Shown: positions 6,744 through 15,189 of the stretch, piece after piece
Layout of the letters: the number at the start of each line of letters is the position of its first letter
Position numbering within the stretch: position 1 is the stretch's first letter
NCBI GenBank assembly: GCA_038236965.1
Contig: JBBRZF010000047.1
Coordinates: 1-20,549, forward strand
Length of the DNA: 20,549 bases
Direction: 5' to 3'
From: JBBRZF01 sp038236965
GTDB lineage: Bacteria > Acidobacteriota > Terriglobia > Terriglobales > Acidobacteriaceae
Made by a program: the position numbers and the translations under genes
The notes under the pieces: generated by a model
The model's database searches: none
What the model was told of the DNA's origin: nothing
What the model saw: the letters and a program-made list of their open reading frames with translations, nothing else

Positions 6744-7208
6744 CTACTTAGGTGGGCAAGGACTGCCCGATTGACGGAAAGCCCGGCCAAGGAGAAAAAG
6801 ATCGTCTGCAGAATTTTGCTCCCGTCGTGACAGTTCCATCCTCCAAACCTGGAGCGCGGCCTCGCGCAGGCTTTCCAACGATTCCCGCTCTTGCCGGGCA
6901 AGCAGGTAAACACCCCGCGCCTGTTCGCAGAGCCGTTCGCATTCGGCCAGTTCGCCGACAAGCCGCTGCCGTATGCTCTCGACATTATGTTCGCAATCGC
7001 TCGCGAACCGCAGCTCGGAGCTCGACGCGTTCACCATGCTGACAAGCGCGCGCTGGTCACGGCATTGGAGTTCCACAGCGGCTGCTTTGCGCGCGCGGTC
7101 TCGCGCCGAGTTTACCGCGCTCGTCGCAGCTTGCAGCCCGAGCCAAGCCCGGTCCTCGATGCCAATACGAAAACGCAGCAGGGATTGCAGTGCAAAATGG
7201 AATGTCAT
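6744..7208 (-). CDS. fliJ: FliJ, flagellar export chaperone / ATPase central stalk
   Basis: FliJ inserts into the FliI hexamer ring and contacts FlhA, coupling ATP hydrolysis to export. The 154-residue product is almost wholly alpha-helical and charged, with few prolines before its tail, and begins with the family pattern F-x-F-x-L-Q-x-L-L-x-x-R (FHFALQSLLRFR). Long heptad-like helices follow (about 12-60 and 65-140), as in the antiparallel coiled coil of FliJ. The ATG overlaps the fliI stop in ATGA (7205-7208). FliJ sequences diverge greatly, so the call depends partly on its position directly after fliI. Confidence 0.87.
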   Translation of the reverse strand: MTFHFALQSLLRFRIGIEDRAWLGLQAATSAVNSARDRARKAAAVELQCRDQRALVSMVNASSSELRFASDCEHNVESIRQRLVGELAECERLCEQARGVYLLARQERESLESLREAALQVWRMELSRREQNSADDLFLLGRAFRQSGSPCPPK

Positions 7209-8521
7209 TGACTTGGTAATGCGAGGAATCGTTCAACCGTGGTCTCGAAGCTAATGCTCTCCGACGATGCTTGCCGAACGAACTCCATCAGTTGCGGGAT
7301 GATTTTCAGCGCGCGGTCAAGTTCCGCATCCGTACCCTTTTGATAGGCACCGATTCTCACCAGATCCTCCGAGCGAGTGTAGAGGGCCAGCAGGGAACGG
7401 AGTTCGCCGATCTTTTTTCTGTGCTCGCTCGAACAGATGGCCGGCATCAAACGGCTCAGGCTATCGAGCAAAGAAATGGGCGGGTAATGGTTCTGTGCAG
7501 CCAGGCGGCGATCCAGCACGATGTGTCCGTCCAGCAACGAGCGCACGGCGTCCACCAGCGGATCCTGCTGGTCGTCGCCTTCCATCAAGACCGTGTAAAA
7601 GGCCGTGATACTGCCGTTGCCGAAATTTCCAGCTCGCTCCACCAATTGCGCGAGTTTGCTGAAACACGAGGGCGTGTATCCGCGTGACGTTGGCGGCTCT
7701 CCAGCCGCCAATCCGATCTCGCGCTGCGCCATGGCAAATCTCGTCAGGGAATCGAGCACCAGCAAAACATGTTGTCCCTTTGCGCAGAAATGCTCGGCGA
7801 TAGCGGTCGCCGTCAGCGCCGCACGTATGCGCAATAAAGGCGATTGATCGGAAGTGGATACCACGACAACCGAACGCTGGCGGCCCTCTTCCCCCAATGC
7901 GTCTTCCAGAAACTCCCCCACCTCTCGACCGCGCTCTCCCACCAGCGCAAGCACCGTCAGATCTGCTTGCGTGCCCCGCGTCATCATGCCGATAAGGGTG
8001 CTTTTACCGACTCCACTGCCTCCGAAGATGCCAAGACGCTGTCCCCGTCCGCAAGTGAGAAACGAATCGATCGCAGTGATGCCACAACCGAGGGGTTCAT
8101 GTATAAGGGAGCGCTCCAACGGATGCGGTGCCGGTGTGTTGATGCTTCGTCGTTCGCGAGTGCGGCACGTACCCATGCCGTCTATGGGCGTGCCCGTCGC
8201 ATCCAGCACGCGTCCCAATAAATGATCTCCCACGGCGACCGAAGGTCGTTGTCCCCAGGTCTCAATACGGTCGCCGTAACGCAGTCCGTTGGGCCGGTCC
8301 AGCGGCATCGAGAGCACCGTCGAACCTTTGAATCCGACGATCTCTCCCGGGTACCTGCCACCATCGCAGATAACCTCACAGCTATCTCCGATGGAGCAGA
8401 TAGGTCCTTCTGATTGCACCATGCAGTCCACTGTTTGCACGATGCGCCCCGTCCAGCGCGGATGTGCAACGCTTTCCAAGCGTCCCGTATAAGCTCGCAG
8501 AAGATTAGGTGCATCGTTCAT
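7205..8521 (-). CDS. fliI: FliI, flagellum-specific export ATPase
   Basis: FliI is the F1-beta-like ATPase of flagellar protein export, working as a hexamer at the base of the basal body with FliH and FliJ. The 438-residue length is normal. Visible motifs: Walker A GGSGVGKST at 167-175, catalytic Glu in VGERGRE (about 196), Walker B VLLVLDSLT (Asp about 257), the conserved RFAMAQREI and GEPPTSRGYTPSCFSKL segments, and FYTVLMEGDDQQDP with DGHIVLDR, all typical of T3SS ATPases. The N-terminal beta-barrel (about 1-90) is intact. The ATG overlaps the fliH stop (ATGA at 8518-8521), and fliJ follows with another ATGA overlap. No missing catalytic residue was noticed. Confidence 0.97.
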   Translation of the reverse strand: MNDAPNLLRAYTGRLESVAHPRWTGRIVQTVDCMVQSEGPICSIGDSCEVICDGGRYPGEIVGFKGSTVLSMPLDRPNGLRYGDRIETWGQRPSVAVGDHLLGRVLDATGTPIDGMGTCRTRERRSINTPAPHPLERSLIHEPLGCGITAIDSFLTCGRGQRLGIFGGSGVGKSTLIGMMTRGTQADLTVLALVGERGREVGEFLEDALGEEGRQRSVVVVSTSDQSPLLRIRAALTATAIAEHFCAKGQHVLLVLDSLTRFAMAQREIGLAAGEPPTSRGYTPSCFSKLAQLVERAGNFGNGSITAFYTVLMEGDDQQDPLVDAVRSLLDGHIVLDRRLAAQNHYPPISLLDSLSRLMPAICSSEHRKKIGELRSLLALYTRSEDLVRIGAYQKGTDAELDRALKIIPQLMEFVRQASSESISFETTVERFLALPSQ

Positions 8522-9207
8522 TGCACCGCCTGCGCCCGCTCAGGCCCAACGGCCATCAGGTCGACAAAGGCGCGCTCGATCTCCTCCATGTGCAAATCGA
8601 ATCCGATCTCCGAAGTCCCCAACACGGTCTGCAATACGCACCGGTTGCTTGACAGCGAAGCGTCTGCGACAACCTCGGGCGAGATCCGCGAATTCGCGGA
8701 GGTCGCAAAATGAGAGCGCCAATCCTGTGCATGCGCCGGATGCACACGCAAGACGACCTTGGTTCCCTGTTCGACCTTCTGCATCGTGGCTCGCACGACG
8801 GAAGATAAAACCAATGGGTCGCACTGCGATTCCCGGTTCAGCACCTTGCGCGCGATTGCCAACGCAAGTTGCACTACCTCGGCCTCGACGCGATCGAAAT
8901 AAACGGTCCGCTCTTCCCGGAAGGCGCGCAGCGCGATCGCCATTTCCTCGCGAGCGCTTTGCATCTCTTCTTCAAAGACCCCGCGCGCGCGCAGTTCTCC
9001 TTCACGAATGCCTTCCTCGTGCAACTTGCGTTCCCGGGTTGCTATCTCCGACTCCAGCGTCTCCACAGCGGATGGGATCACTTTCATCCACGCTCTCGCC
9101 ACAGACGGCGACGCCGGCCCGCTCACCAGCAAGGGATACTCGAAGACAGTTGCTTCCGGTTTCACGGACGAATGCCAGGACGCAACTACTTCAGACGACG
9201 AACTCAT
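8518..9207 (-). CDS. fliH: FliH, export ATPase regulator / stator-like protein
   Basis: FliH dimers bind FliI, control its ATPase activity and tether it to the C-ring via FliN. The 229-residue product has a variable N-terminal stretch, a long charged helix region (about 45-105, rich in Glu/Arg, e.g. ATRERKLHEEGIREGELRAR), and the C-terminal FliH/V-ATPase-E-like domain (about 108-220: VVQLALAIARKVLNRE, VVLRVHPAHA, FDLHMEEIERAFVDLM). The ATG at 9207 has GGAGGGAG upstream and overlaps the end of fliG by 17 bases. Family sequences vary; position between fliG and fliI and the conserved C-terminal pattern make the call firm. Confidence 0.9.
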   Translation of the reverse strand: MSSSSEVVASWHSSVKPEATVFEYPLLVSGPASPSVARAWMKVIPSAVETLESEIATRERKLHEEGIREGELRARGVFEEEMQSAREEMAIALRAFREERTVYFDRVEAEVVQLALAIARKVLNRESQCDPLVLSSVVRATMQKVEQGTKVVLRVHPAHAQDWRSHFATSANSRISPEVVADASLSSNRCVLQTVLGTSEIGFDLHMEEIERAFVDLMAVGPERAQAVQ

Positions 9208-10210
9208 CTTCTCCCTCCGTCTTCAGCACGATCTTTCCCTCTGCTTCCAGTTTGCGCGTCACCGCTACCGCTTCCTGTTGTGCTTTTTGCACGTCCTTGG
9301 AACGCACTGGCCCCAGGACTTCCATGTCTTCCTTTAACATCTCCACCGCGCGCGACGACATGCACTTGAAGATATGGTTCTTCAATTCCTCGCTCGCGCC
9401 CTTCAAGGCCAATGCCAACGTCTTCTTGTCGATCTGCGCAAGTACTTCGCGGATGCCGACTTCTGGCAGTCCCATTAAGTCATCGAACGTGAACATCAAG
9501 TTTCGTATCCCCATCGCCAGCTTTGGATCATCGCGCTCGATCATCTCCAGAATCACTTTGCCAGAGGAAGGGTCAAGACGGTTCAACAATTCGGCTACAC
9601 CCTTGAAACCCGCGTATGCCCTTCGGCTTTGTTCTCCAAGGCTTTGCAGGCGCTTGTGCAGCACCACAGAAACTTTTTGCGCCATCTCGGGAGAAAATTG
9701 CCGCAATTGCGCCAACCGTTTCACAGATTCAGCGCGAAGTTGTTCGGGTAATTTCATCAAAAGGGAGGAGGCCTGCTTGGCTTCCAGGTGGGCAAGGATC
9801 AGCGCGACCGTCTGCGGATGTTCGCCTTCGAGGAACTTGGCCAGCTGTTGCGGATCTGCTTTTTGCAGCGAATCGAGTTTGCTGGCGCTCAACTCCTGCG
9901 CCCGCACAACCTGGTCGAGCAGCGATTTCGCGCCCTCTTCTCCGAATGCTTTGACCAGGAGTTTCGTCGCGTAATCCGTGCCGCCATGCGCCAGATATTC
10001 CTGGGTCAGTGTCAGGCCGTGGTACTCCTCCAGCACAAAGGTTGCGACATCCGGCGAAAGGGAATCCATCTCTGCGATCTCTTGTGTGATTCGCTGGACT
10101 TCTTTTTCGGTTAGATTCTTGTAGATGTTGCTGGCCGACTCTTCTCCCAGGAGTACGAGAAGAATGGCAGCCTTTTTTGCGCCTGACATGCTCTGGAGGG
10201 CGGGAGACAT
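9191..10210 (-). CDS. fliG: FliG, flagellar motor switch/torque protein
   Basis: FliG links the MS-ring to FliM and interacts with the MotA stator to generate torque. The 339-residue length is standard. The N-terminal domain (1-105) starts with the usual SGAKKAAILLVLLGEESAS; the middle domain holds the FliM-binding EHPQ motif at 130-133 (EGEHPQTVALILAHL); and the C-terminal torque domain (about 235-325) keeps the charged ridge (FDDLMGLPEVGIREVL, ALKGAS, CMSSRA, LKEDME, PVRSKDV). The ATG shares one base with the fliF stop (TGATG at 10208-10212), consistent with the need for balanced FliF and FliG. No irregularities seen. Confidence 0.97.
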   Translation of the reverse strand: MSPALQSMSGAKKAAILLVLLGEESASNIYKNLTEKEVQRITQEIAEMDSLSPDVATFVLEEYHGLTLTQEYLAHGGTDYATKLLVKAFGEEGAKSLLDQVVRAQELSASKLDSLQKADPQQLAKFLEGEHPQTVALILAHLEAKQASSLLMKLPEQLRAESVKRLAQLRQFSPEMAQKVSVVLHKRLQSLGEQSRRAYAGFKGVAELLNRLDPSSGKVILEMIERDDPKLAMGIRNLMFTFDDLMGLPEVGIREVLAQIDKKTLALALKGASEELKNHIFKCMSSRAVEMLKEDMEVLGPVRSKDVQKAQQEAVAVTRKLEAEGKIVLKTEGEDEFVV

Positions 10211-11808
10211 CAGTTAGTTCCCCCTTCTCGGATCCAGTTTTGCAGCAACCGACTGGTCGCGGCCGGATCGTTCTTCACCTTCTCCACCAGATTGCGCTTC
10301 AGCGCGGCGGCCTTTTGCAGTTCGGGAGTGGGTTCGTTGTCGATCAGCATCTCCGGTTGTTCGGCACGAGTCAATGGTTTAGCCGGCTTGCTGCTCAACG
10401 GCAACTGCTTCATTGTCAGCACGATCTGTTGCTTCACTGGACGCAGTATCAACAGGTAAACAAAAAGAAAGAGCAGGCCAACCACCGCATATCGGACTGC
10501 GCTCGACCACTCCACCAGGTACGTTCGAACCTTCTGCAGTTTCGTCGCGGGCTGCGGGGCTTCCGATAGAGTATTTTGGAAGCCGATATTCTGCACCGAC
10601 AGGATGTCGCCGCGCGCCGCGTCATATCCAATCGCCGCCTTGGCTAGCTCTTCGATCTGCTTCATCTCCTCAGTCGCTCTCTTCCGGCGCGTCTCCGTTC
10701 GCTTCCCGTTCTCTATTTTCTGGTCGTAGGCGTCATCCACCAGAAGGGCGGTCGCGATCCGCTTCAATCGCCCCGCCGGATTCATGGTGTGACGAATCAC
10801 TCGATTCACTCCGTAGGTCCCATTCTCTGTTTTGCTGGATTGCGATGCGTCTCCCTGGGGCATGTTCTTCGTACCCGTCGCGTTGGGAACGTTGCTGCTG
10901 GTGCCTGGAACGCCACTTGCCAACGCCCCTCCGGAGCGCTCCTCGGACCGCTGCATCGTCAAGGGAACGGAGGTATTCGGATCGTAGGTCTCCTGGTTCT
11001 CTTCGCTCGAACTCAGGTCGTATTCCAGTTTCACGGTGGCGCGCAGCCGCTGTTCGCCTACAACGGGCTCCAACGTTTTGATGAGGTGCGCGGCAAGCTG
11101 CTCGTCCAGACCCATGCCGGTTCCCGAGCCTGTCACCGGAGTGTTCATGGGACGATTCGAGTCTGCGTCCACCACCGTCACATTCTCCGGTCGCAGTTTG
11201 TCTACGCTGCTGGCTACCAGACGGGTAATCGCCTGTTGCGTCTGCTCCGGCAACCGGCCTCCGCGGACTTTCAGGATCACCGCAGCCTTGCTCTCATGTT
11301 CGCGTTCCGAGAAGATCGAATCTGCTGGTAACACCAGGTGAACGCGCACCTCCTCCACATCGTTCAGCGTCTGGATGGTGTGTTCCAATTCGCCTTCGAG
11401 CGCGCGCTGGTAGTTCACCTTTTCGCTGAAGTCGCTTCCGCCCCAGTTGGGTTTATCGAACAGTTCGAAACCGAGGCGACCTGTGCGCGGCATGCCTTGC
11501 GAGGCGATCTCCAGTCGGCTGGTGTCCAACTGATCGGCGGGAACGCTCACGCTGGCGCCGTCGGCCGAGATCTCGTACTGGATGTTCTTCGCCGCCAGTC
11601 GCGATCCCAACGCTTGCGCCTCGGTGGCCGTCATTCCTGAATACAGAGGCTTCATGTCGGGCTTGCCAACGAATCTCACAAAGACGAAGAGAGTCAGCGC
11701 GACGGCCAAGGCGCCCGCTCCCAGCATGATGCGCTGGCGCGTGCTTAGCCCCTGAACCAGTGCTCCGACTTGCCCGCACGCTCCGCCCAATGACGTTGAG
11801 GAATCCAC
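10210..11808 (-). CDS. fliF: FliF, flagellar MS-ring protein
   Basis: FliF forms the inner-membrane MS-ring on which the rotor and export gate are built. The ~532-residue protein shows a first transmembrane helix (about 28-45), the ring-building motif domains (e.g. PLYSGMTATEAQALGSRL, SRLEIASQGMPRTG, FSEKVNYQRALEGELEHTI, VRVHLVLPADSIF), a low-complexity Ser/Gly/Asn-rich loop (about 290-340), a second transmembrane helix (about 437-456), and a C-terminal FliG-binding helix (KRNLVEKVKNDPAATSRLLQ, then NWI). Two adjacent GTG codons can start it (11811 and 11808); GGAG sits 6 bases before the second, which I prefer. It begins 15 bases after fliE and overlaps fliG by one base. Confidence 0.96.
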   Translation of the reverse strand: MDSSTSLGGACGQVGALVQGLSTRQRIMLGAGALAVALTLFVFVRFVGKPDMKPLYSGMTATEAQALGSRLAAKNIQYEISADGASVSVPADQLDTSRLEIASQGMPRTGRLGFELFDKPNWGGSDFSEKVNYQRALEGELEHTIQTLNDVEEVRVHLVLPADSIFSEREHESKAAVILKVRGGRLPEQTQQAITRLVASSVDKLRPENVTVVDADSNRPMNTPVTGSGTGMGLDEQLAAHLIKTLEPVVGEQRLRATVKLEYDLSSSEENQETYDPNTSVPLTMQRSEERSGGALASGVPGTSSNVPNATGTKNMPQGDASQSSKTENGTYGVNRVIRHTMNPAGRLKRIATALLVDDAYDQKIENGKRTETRRKRATEEMKQIEELAKAAIGYDAARGDILSVQNIGFQNTLSEAPQPATKLQKVRTYLVEWSSAVRYAVVGLLFLFVYLLILRPVKQQIVLTMKQLPLSSKPAKPLTRAEQPEMLIDNEPTPELQKAAALKRNLVEKVKNDPAATSRLLQNWIREGGTN

Positions 11809-11823
11809 CACTTACTCCAAGTG

Positions 11824-12129
11824 TTAGAACTGCATGCGTGAGACTTCCTGGTATGCGTTCACGATCTTGTTGCGCACCTGCATCATCAACTGGAACGAGA
11901 GGTCGGCCTGCTCTACCGCCAACATCGCGCTGTGCACGTCCTGCCCACTGCCTTCCAGCAATGAGCTCACCTTCACCTGCGCAGAACTCTGCATTTGTTC
12001 GACATCGCTCATCGCGCCCTTGAGCGTGTCCATGAAGCCGGATTCTTTTGTCCCGGCCTTTCCTACCCGGTTACCGATACCGGTATCCATCTCGGCGGGA
12101 AGTATTCTGATCGCGCTGACACCGTTCAT
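11824..12129 (-). CDS. fliE: FliE, MS-ring/rod junction protein
   Basis: FliE links the MS-ring to the proximal rod and opens the axial export path. The ~101-residue size and the C-terminal pattern are typical: a helix with QDVHSAMLAVEQADLSFQLM followed by MQVRNKIVNAYQEVSRMQF, the conserved end of FliE. I chose ATG at 12129 (product beginning MNGVSAIRILP), which follows an AAGGG ribosome site by about 8 bases; a GTG at 12138 is the alternative and would add three residues. It lies between flgC and fliF, the most common arrangement. Confidence 0.94.
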   Translation of the reverse strand: MNGVSAIRILPAEMDTGIGNRVGKAGTKESGFMDTLKGAMSDVEQMQSSAQVKVSSLLEGSGQDVHSAMLAVEQADLSFQLMMQVRNKIVNAYQEVSRMQF

Positions 12130-12149
12130 GGTCTGCACCCTTGTCCTAT

Positions 12150-12584
12150 CTATCGCAACAGGTCGATCGATTGCTGGATCATCTGTTTCGAAGCATTCAC
12201 CGCCGCCGCGTTCATCTGGTACGAACGCACGGCACCCATCAAATCCACCATCTCCGTCACCGGATTGATGTTGGGATAGGAAACATATCCCCGCTCGTCG
12301 GCATCCGGGTGCGAGGGTTCAAAGCGTTCGATCGCCGGCGCCGGATCATCGAGCACCTCGGCTATTTTCACTCCCTGCCCTCCGCCTGCATGAGCGGAGA
12401 CCAGTGTGAACGGCGAGGTCTGGGTCGATTGCGCGGCGAAGACAACTTGCTTGCGACGATAGGGACCGCCCTCGGCGGTCTGCGTCGTTTCGGCGTTGGC
12501 CATGTTGGCCGTCACAACTTCGGCTCGTTGTCTCTGTGCCGTCAAGGCGGATGCGCTGATACCAAGAACTCCGAATAGATTCAT
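12150..12584 (-). CDS. flgC: FlgC, proximal rod protein
   Basis: FlgC is a rod subunit secreted through the flagellar export gate. The 144-residue product starts with the axial-protein helix (FGVLGISASALTAQRQRAEV, then NMANAETT in place of the common N-x-A-N-x-x-T-x-x), includes PYRRKQVVFAA, and has the C-terminal region NPVTEMVDLMGAVRSYQMNA typical of FlgC, where a YVSYPNINPVTEMVDLM-like block is the family mark. The ATG overlaps the flgB stop in ATGA. The stop is 20 bases before fliE. No cleavable signal peptide is present, as expected for a substrate of the flagellar system. Confidence 0.95.
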   Translation of the reverse strand: MNLFGVLGISASALTAQRQRAEVVTANMANAETTQTAEGGPYRRKQVVFAAQSTQTSPFTLVSAHAGGGQGVKIAEVLDDPAPAIERFEPSHPDADERGYVSYPNINPVTEMVDLMGAVRSYQMNAAAVNASKQMIQQSIDLLR

Positions 12585-12937
12585 CTGGCTCCCTCACTGA
12601 TCGCCGACTGTATGCGGCGGATTTCGCTGCGCAGCAGCGCTACGCCCGCGCGGAATTGCAACTGGTTCTGCGCCAGCACAAGACTTTCGCGGTCGAGGCT
12701 GACGTTGTTGCCGTCCGGCCTTTCGATCAGTCCCGGCACGTCCTTTTTCACCGGTCCCGTCGCCTGGCCTTCTTCGTTGTAGGCGCGTTGCAATTCAGAA
12801 CGAAAATCGATGTCCACAGTCCGATAGTTCGGCGTATCTACATTCGCCATGTTGCCGGCGATCACGCCGTGACGGAACGCCGTCACATCCAGAAAGTGTC
12901 CCAACATCTTCATCATCGGTGTATCGATCATGCTCAT
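12581..12937 (-). CDS. flgB: FlgB, proximal rod protein
   Basis: FlgB forms the first rod layer above FliE. The 118-residue product has the conserved N-terminal region FRHGVIAGNMANVDTPNYRT followed by VDIDF, and the C-terminal pattern LVLAQNQLQFRAGVALLRSE, with the usual polar middle. The ATG at 12937 has AAGGAG six bases upstream, inside the end of the sigma54 regulator gene, and overlaps that gene's TGA by 4 bases. This overlap places the regulator pair in the same transcript as the rod genes. A second ATG two codons downstream is less well placed. Confidence 0.94.
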   Translation of the reverse strand: MSMIDTPMMKMLGHFLDVTAFRHGVIAGNMANVDTPNYRTVDIDFRSELQRAYNEEGQATGPVKKDVPGLIERPDGNNVSLDRESLVLAQNQLQFRAGVALLRSEIRRIQSAISEGAR

Positions 12938-14286
12938 GCGTAACTCCTTGGAGGCAGTTGGTAATCGCGAATCTTGTTGCGTATGGTGCGCAGACTGATG
13001 CCCAGCATCTCGGCGGCTCGCGTACGATTGCCGTCGGTCGCCACCAGGGTCAGTTCCAGCAGCTTGCGCTCGGCGTCGCGCATCGACAGTCCTGCTCCCA
13101 TCATTTCCGGGGACGTGGTTTTAGCCCGCGCATGGAAGTCGAGGAACTCGACGCCGATCTCCTTGCCCCGGCACAGGGCAGCCACGCGACGCATGAAGTT
13201 GACAAGCTCGCGAACATTACCCGGCCACGAATGCCGTTGGAGACCGGTTACGAATCCTGCACTCATGTTCGGCACCGGAGGCGCGGCAAAACTCTGTAGA
13301 AAGTGTGCCGCCAGTTCCGCAACATCTTCGCGACGTTCGCGCAGCGGCGGCAGCGACAAGGGAATCACGTTCAACCGGTAAAACAAATCCGAACGGAAGC
13401 TGCCTGTTTCCACCAACTGCTCCAGCGACCGATTGGTGGTGGCAATGATGCGGACGTCGACCTTCAACGGACGCGCATCTCCGAGCCGATCCACCTCGCG
13501 CTCCTGAAGCACGCGCAGAAGCTTGGGCTGCAGCGATAAAGGCATCTCACCTATCTCGTCCAGTAGCAGCGTGCCTTTGTTCGCCATCTCAAACTTGCCC
13601 GGCCTGGTTCCTATGGCCCCTGTAAACGCGCCGCGCACATGGCCAAACAGTTCGCTCTCCAGAAGGCTCTCCGGAAACGCAGCACAGTTGACGGCGACGA
13701 ACGGCGCCGAGTGTCTCGAACTCTCATCGTGGATCAGGCGGGCGAGAAGCTCTTTGCCGGTTCCGCTTTCGGCTTCGATCAATACATCCGCGCCCGAAGT
13801 CGCAGCTTGCCGCGCGCGCGCCAGCACCTCGAGTAGAACAGGCGCTGAACCCAGCAGCTTCGGTTGCTTCGAAATGTGTGGGGGTGCGGCAGCGGCAGTC
13901 GCGCTTGCGCGTTGCATCACTCGCTCTACCGCCATCCGCAGTTGTTCGAATGCGACCGGCTTTACCAGGTAATCACATGCTCCGCCCTGCATCGCCTGCA
14001 CGGCATGGGGCACGTTGCCAAAGGCGGTCAGGATGATCACCGCCGTCTCCGGCCACTTTTGACGAACCTGCTGCATTACCTGCAGACCGTCCCCATCGGG
14101 CATGCGCACATCGGTGACCACCAACGGGAAGCGCTCCCGCTCGAGATGTTGCAGCGCGTCTGCGACTCCGTAAGCGCTTTGCACTTCCCACCCTTGCTTG
14201 CGAAAGCTTGCCTGCAAGGCGCTGCGCATCGCCGCATCATCGTCGACCACGAGCACGCGCCGTTCCTTATAGAATGGTCCGTTCAT
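12934..14286 (-). CDS. FleR/FlrC-like sigma54-dependent response regulator
   Basis: A complete NtrC-family activator of about 450 residues. The receiver domain (about 10-122) keeps the acidic cluster (VVDDD, 15-17), phospho-acceptor Asp59 (VVTDVRMPD), Thr87 (ILTAF) and Lys109 (LVKPV). The AAA+ domain (about 142-375) has the Walker A-type ESGTGKE (171-179, with Ala where the first Gly is usual), the sigma54-contact loop GAFTGA (219-224), Walker B TLLLDEIGEMP and the sensor segment WPGNVREL. A Fis-type helix-turn-helix ends the protein (about 410-445, NRTRAAEMLGISLRTIRNKI). The ATG at 14286 overlaps the kinase stop (ATGA); an upstream start at 14307 is possible. Being cotranscribed with flgB and a kinase, it likely drives RpoN-dependent rod, hook and export genes. 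Confidence 0.9.
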   Translation of the reverse strand: MNGPFYKERRVLVVDDDAAMRSALQASFRKQGWEVQSAYGVADALQHLERERFPLVVTDVRMPDGDGLQVMQQVRQKWPETAVIILTAFGNVPHAVQAMQGGACDYLVKPVAFEQLRMAVERVMQRASATAAAAPPHISKQPKLLGSAPVLLEVLARARQAATSGADVLIEAESGTGKELLARLIHDESSRHSAPFVAVNCAAFPESLLESELFGHVRGAFTGAIGTRPGKFEMANKGTLLLDEIGEMPLSLQPKLLRVLQEREVDRLGDARPLKVDVRIIATTNRSLEQLVETGSFRSDLFYRLNVIPLSLPPLRERREDVAELAAHFLQSFAAPPVPNMSAGFVTGLQRHSWPGNVRELVNFMRRVAALCRGKEIGVEFLDFHARAKTTSPEMMGAGLSMRDAERKLLELTLVATDGNRTRAAEMLGISLRTIRNKIRDYQLPPRSYA

Positions 14287-15176
14287 AGAGACCGAAGCCT
14301 CACGCACATCGTGGTACCGTGTCCCAATTCGCTTTGCACGCGGATCGAGCCACTGTGCTGTTCGACGATCCGCCTGCAGACGGCGAGTCCCAGGCCCGAG
14401 CTCTCCGGGTGGCCGGAAAATCCCTGCTCAAATATCCGCTCGAACAATCCGGAGGCAATGCCTGTCCCGCTATCGGCGATCGAAATCTCCACCCATTCGC
14501 CGCAATGCTTCCAGCCAATCGAAATTGTGCCGCCCTGCGGCATGGCTTTCAGAGCATTCAGTCCAAGATTCAGCAACACCTGCTGCAGACCGTTCGGGTC
14601 GCCCAGAATATTGAGCGGAATATCGATGTCTTGCGGCGGATCCAGTTCGAGAAATACATTCTGCCGCTCGGCCATCGGACGCAGGAATCCCGAGAAGCCG
14701 CGCAGCAGTTCGCTCACTTCGATTTCCCTCAAGTCGGACGAAGGCAGGTGCCGCGAATGGAAGACATTGTTCACCGTCGCTGCCAGAATCCGGATGCCCG
14801 ACTGGATTTGTTCCGCCCACTCGCGTGTCTCCCGGGTCAGTTCCGGGGCCCCGGCCGCCAGCGTTGAGAAAAGCTCCAAGCTGCCCAAGGGATTTCGCAC
14901 CTCATGTGCCAGGACGCTCGAAACCTCGGCGAGTGCCTCGAGTCGGAGATGATTCGCGCGCTCAATTTCCAACTCGCGCGATTTGCCGTCCAATTCCTCG
15001 CGCAATTGCCTTACCTCGACTTGCAGCAATCCGTACGAGCGACCGAGAGAATCTGCGGCGTCATTGAAGACCGCGAACGCCGAGGCCAGTTCGTCGTCTG
15101 GGACGCGCTGCCCTGTCGCCGCGCATGCTATCGGTAGCCCGGCGGCTTCCATTCGAATTTTGCTATCCGGCAACAT
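14283..15176 (-). CDS. Soluble FleS/FlgS-like sensor histidine kinase
   Basis: Probable partner kinase of the downstream sigma54 regulator. Counting from ATG 15176 (297 residues), an N-terminal region with a coiled-coil-like stretch (about 43-80, SYGLLQVEVRQLREELDGKS) resembles the segment before the catalytic core in FlrB/FleS. The dimerisation/phospho-acceptor helix has His91 in VLAHEVRNPLGSLELF. The ATP-binding domain keeps its N box (VLLNLGLNALKAM), G1 box DSGTGI (235-240) and G2 box SGLGLAV (260-266). No transmembrane helix or PAS domain is visible, so it should be cytoplasmic and sense through protein contact. Earlier in-frame starts (TTG 15218, ATG 15194) lie within or before the putative promoter, so 15176 is chosen; ATG 15152 is also possible. 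Confidence 0.85.
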   Translation of the reverse strand: MLPDSKIRMEAAGLPIACAATGQRVPDDELASAFAVFNDAADSLGRSYGLLQVEVRQLREELDGKSRELEIERANHLRLEALAEVSSVLAHEVRNPLGSLELFSTLAAGAPELTRETREWAEQIQSGIRILAATVNNVFHSRHLPSSDLREIEVSELLRGFSGFLRPMAERQNVFLELDPPQDIDIPLNILGDPNGLQQVLLNLGLNALKAMPQGGTISIGWKHCGEWVEISIADSGTGIASGLFERIFEQGFSGHPESSGLGLAVCRRIVEQHSGSIRVQSELGHGTTMCVRLRSL

Positions 15177-15189
15177 CTGCCTAGTTCCA

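Noticed and set aside
8649..9974. 441-codon open frame on the plus strand
   Set aside because: It is antisense to fliH and fliG, both with clear family motifs; the translation is Ser/Arg/Pro-rich with no recognisable domain, as expected for a shadow frame in GC-rich DNA.
13864..14952. 362-codon open frame on the plus strand
   Set aside because: Antisense to the sigma54 activator and its kinase, whose motifs are intact; no domain pattern seen in the plus-strand translation.
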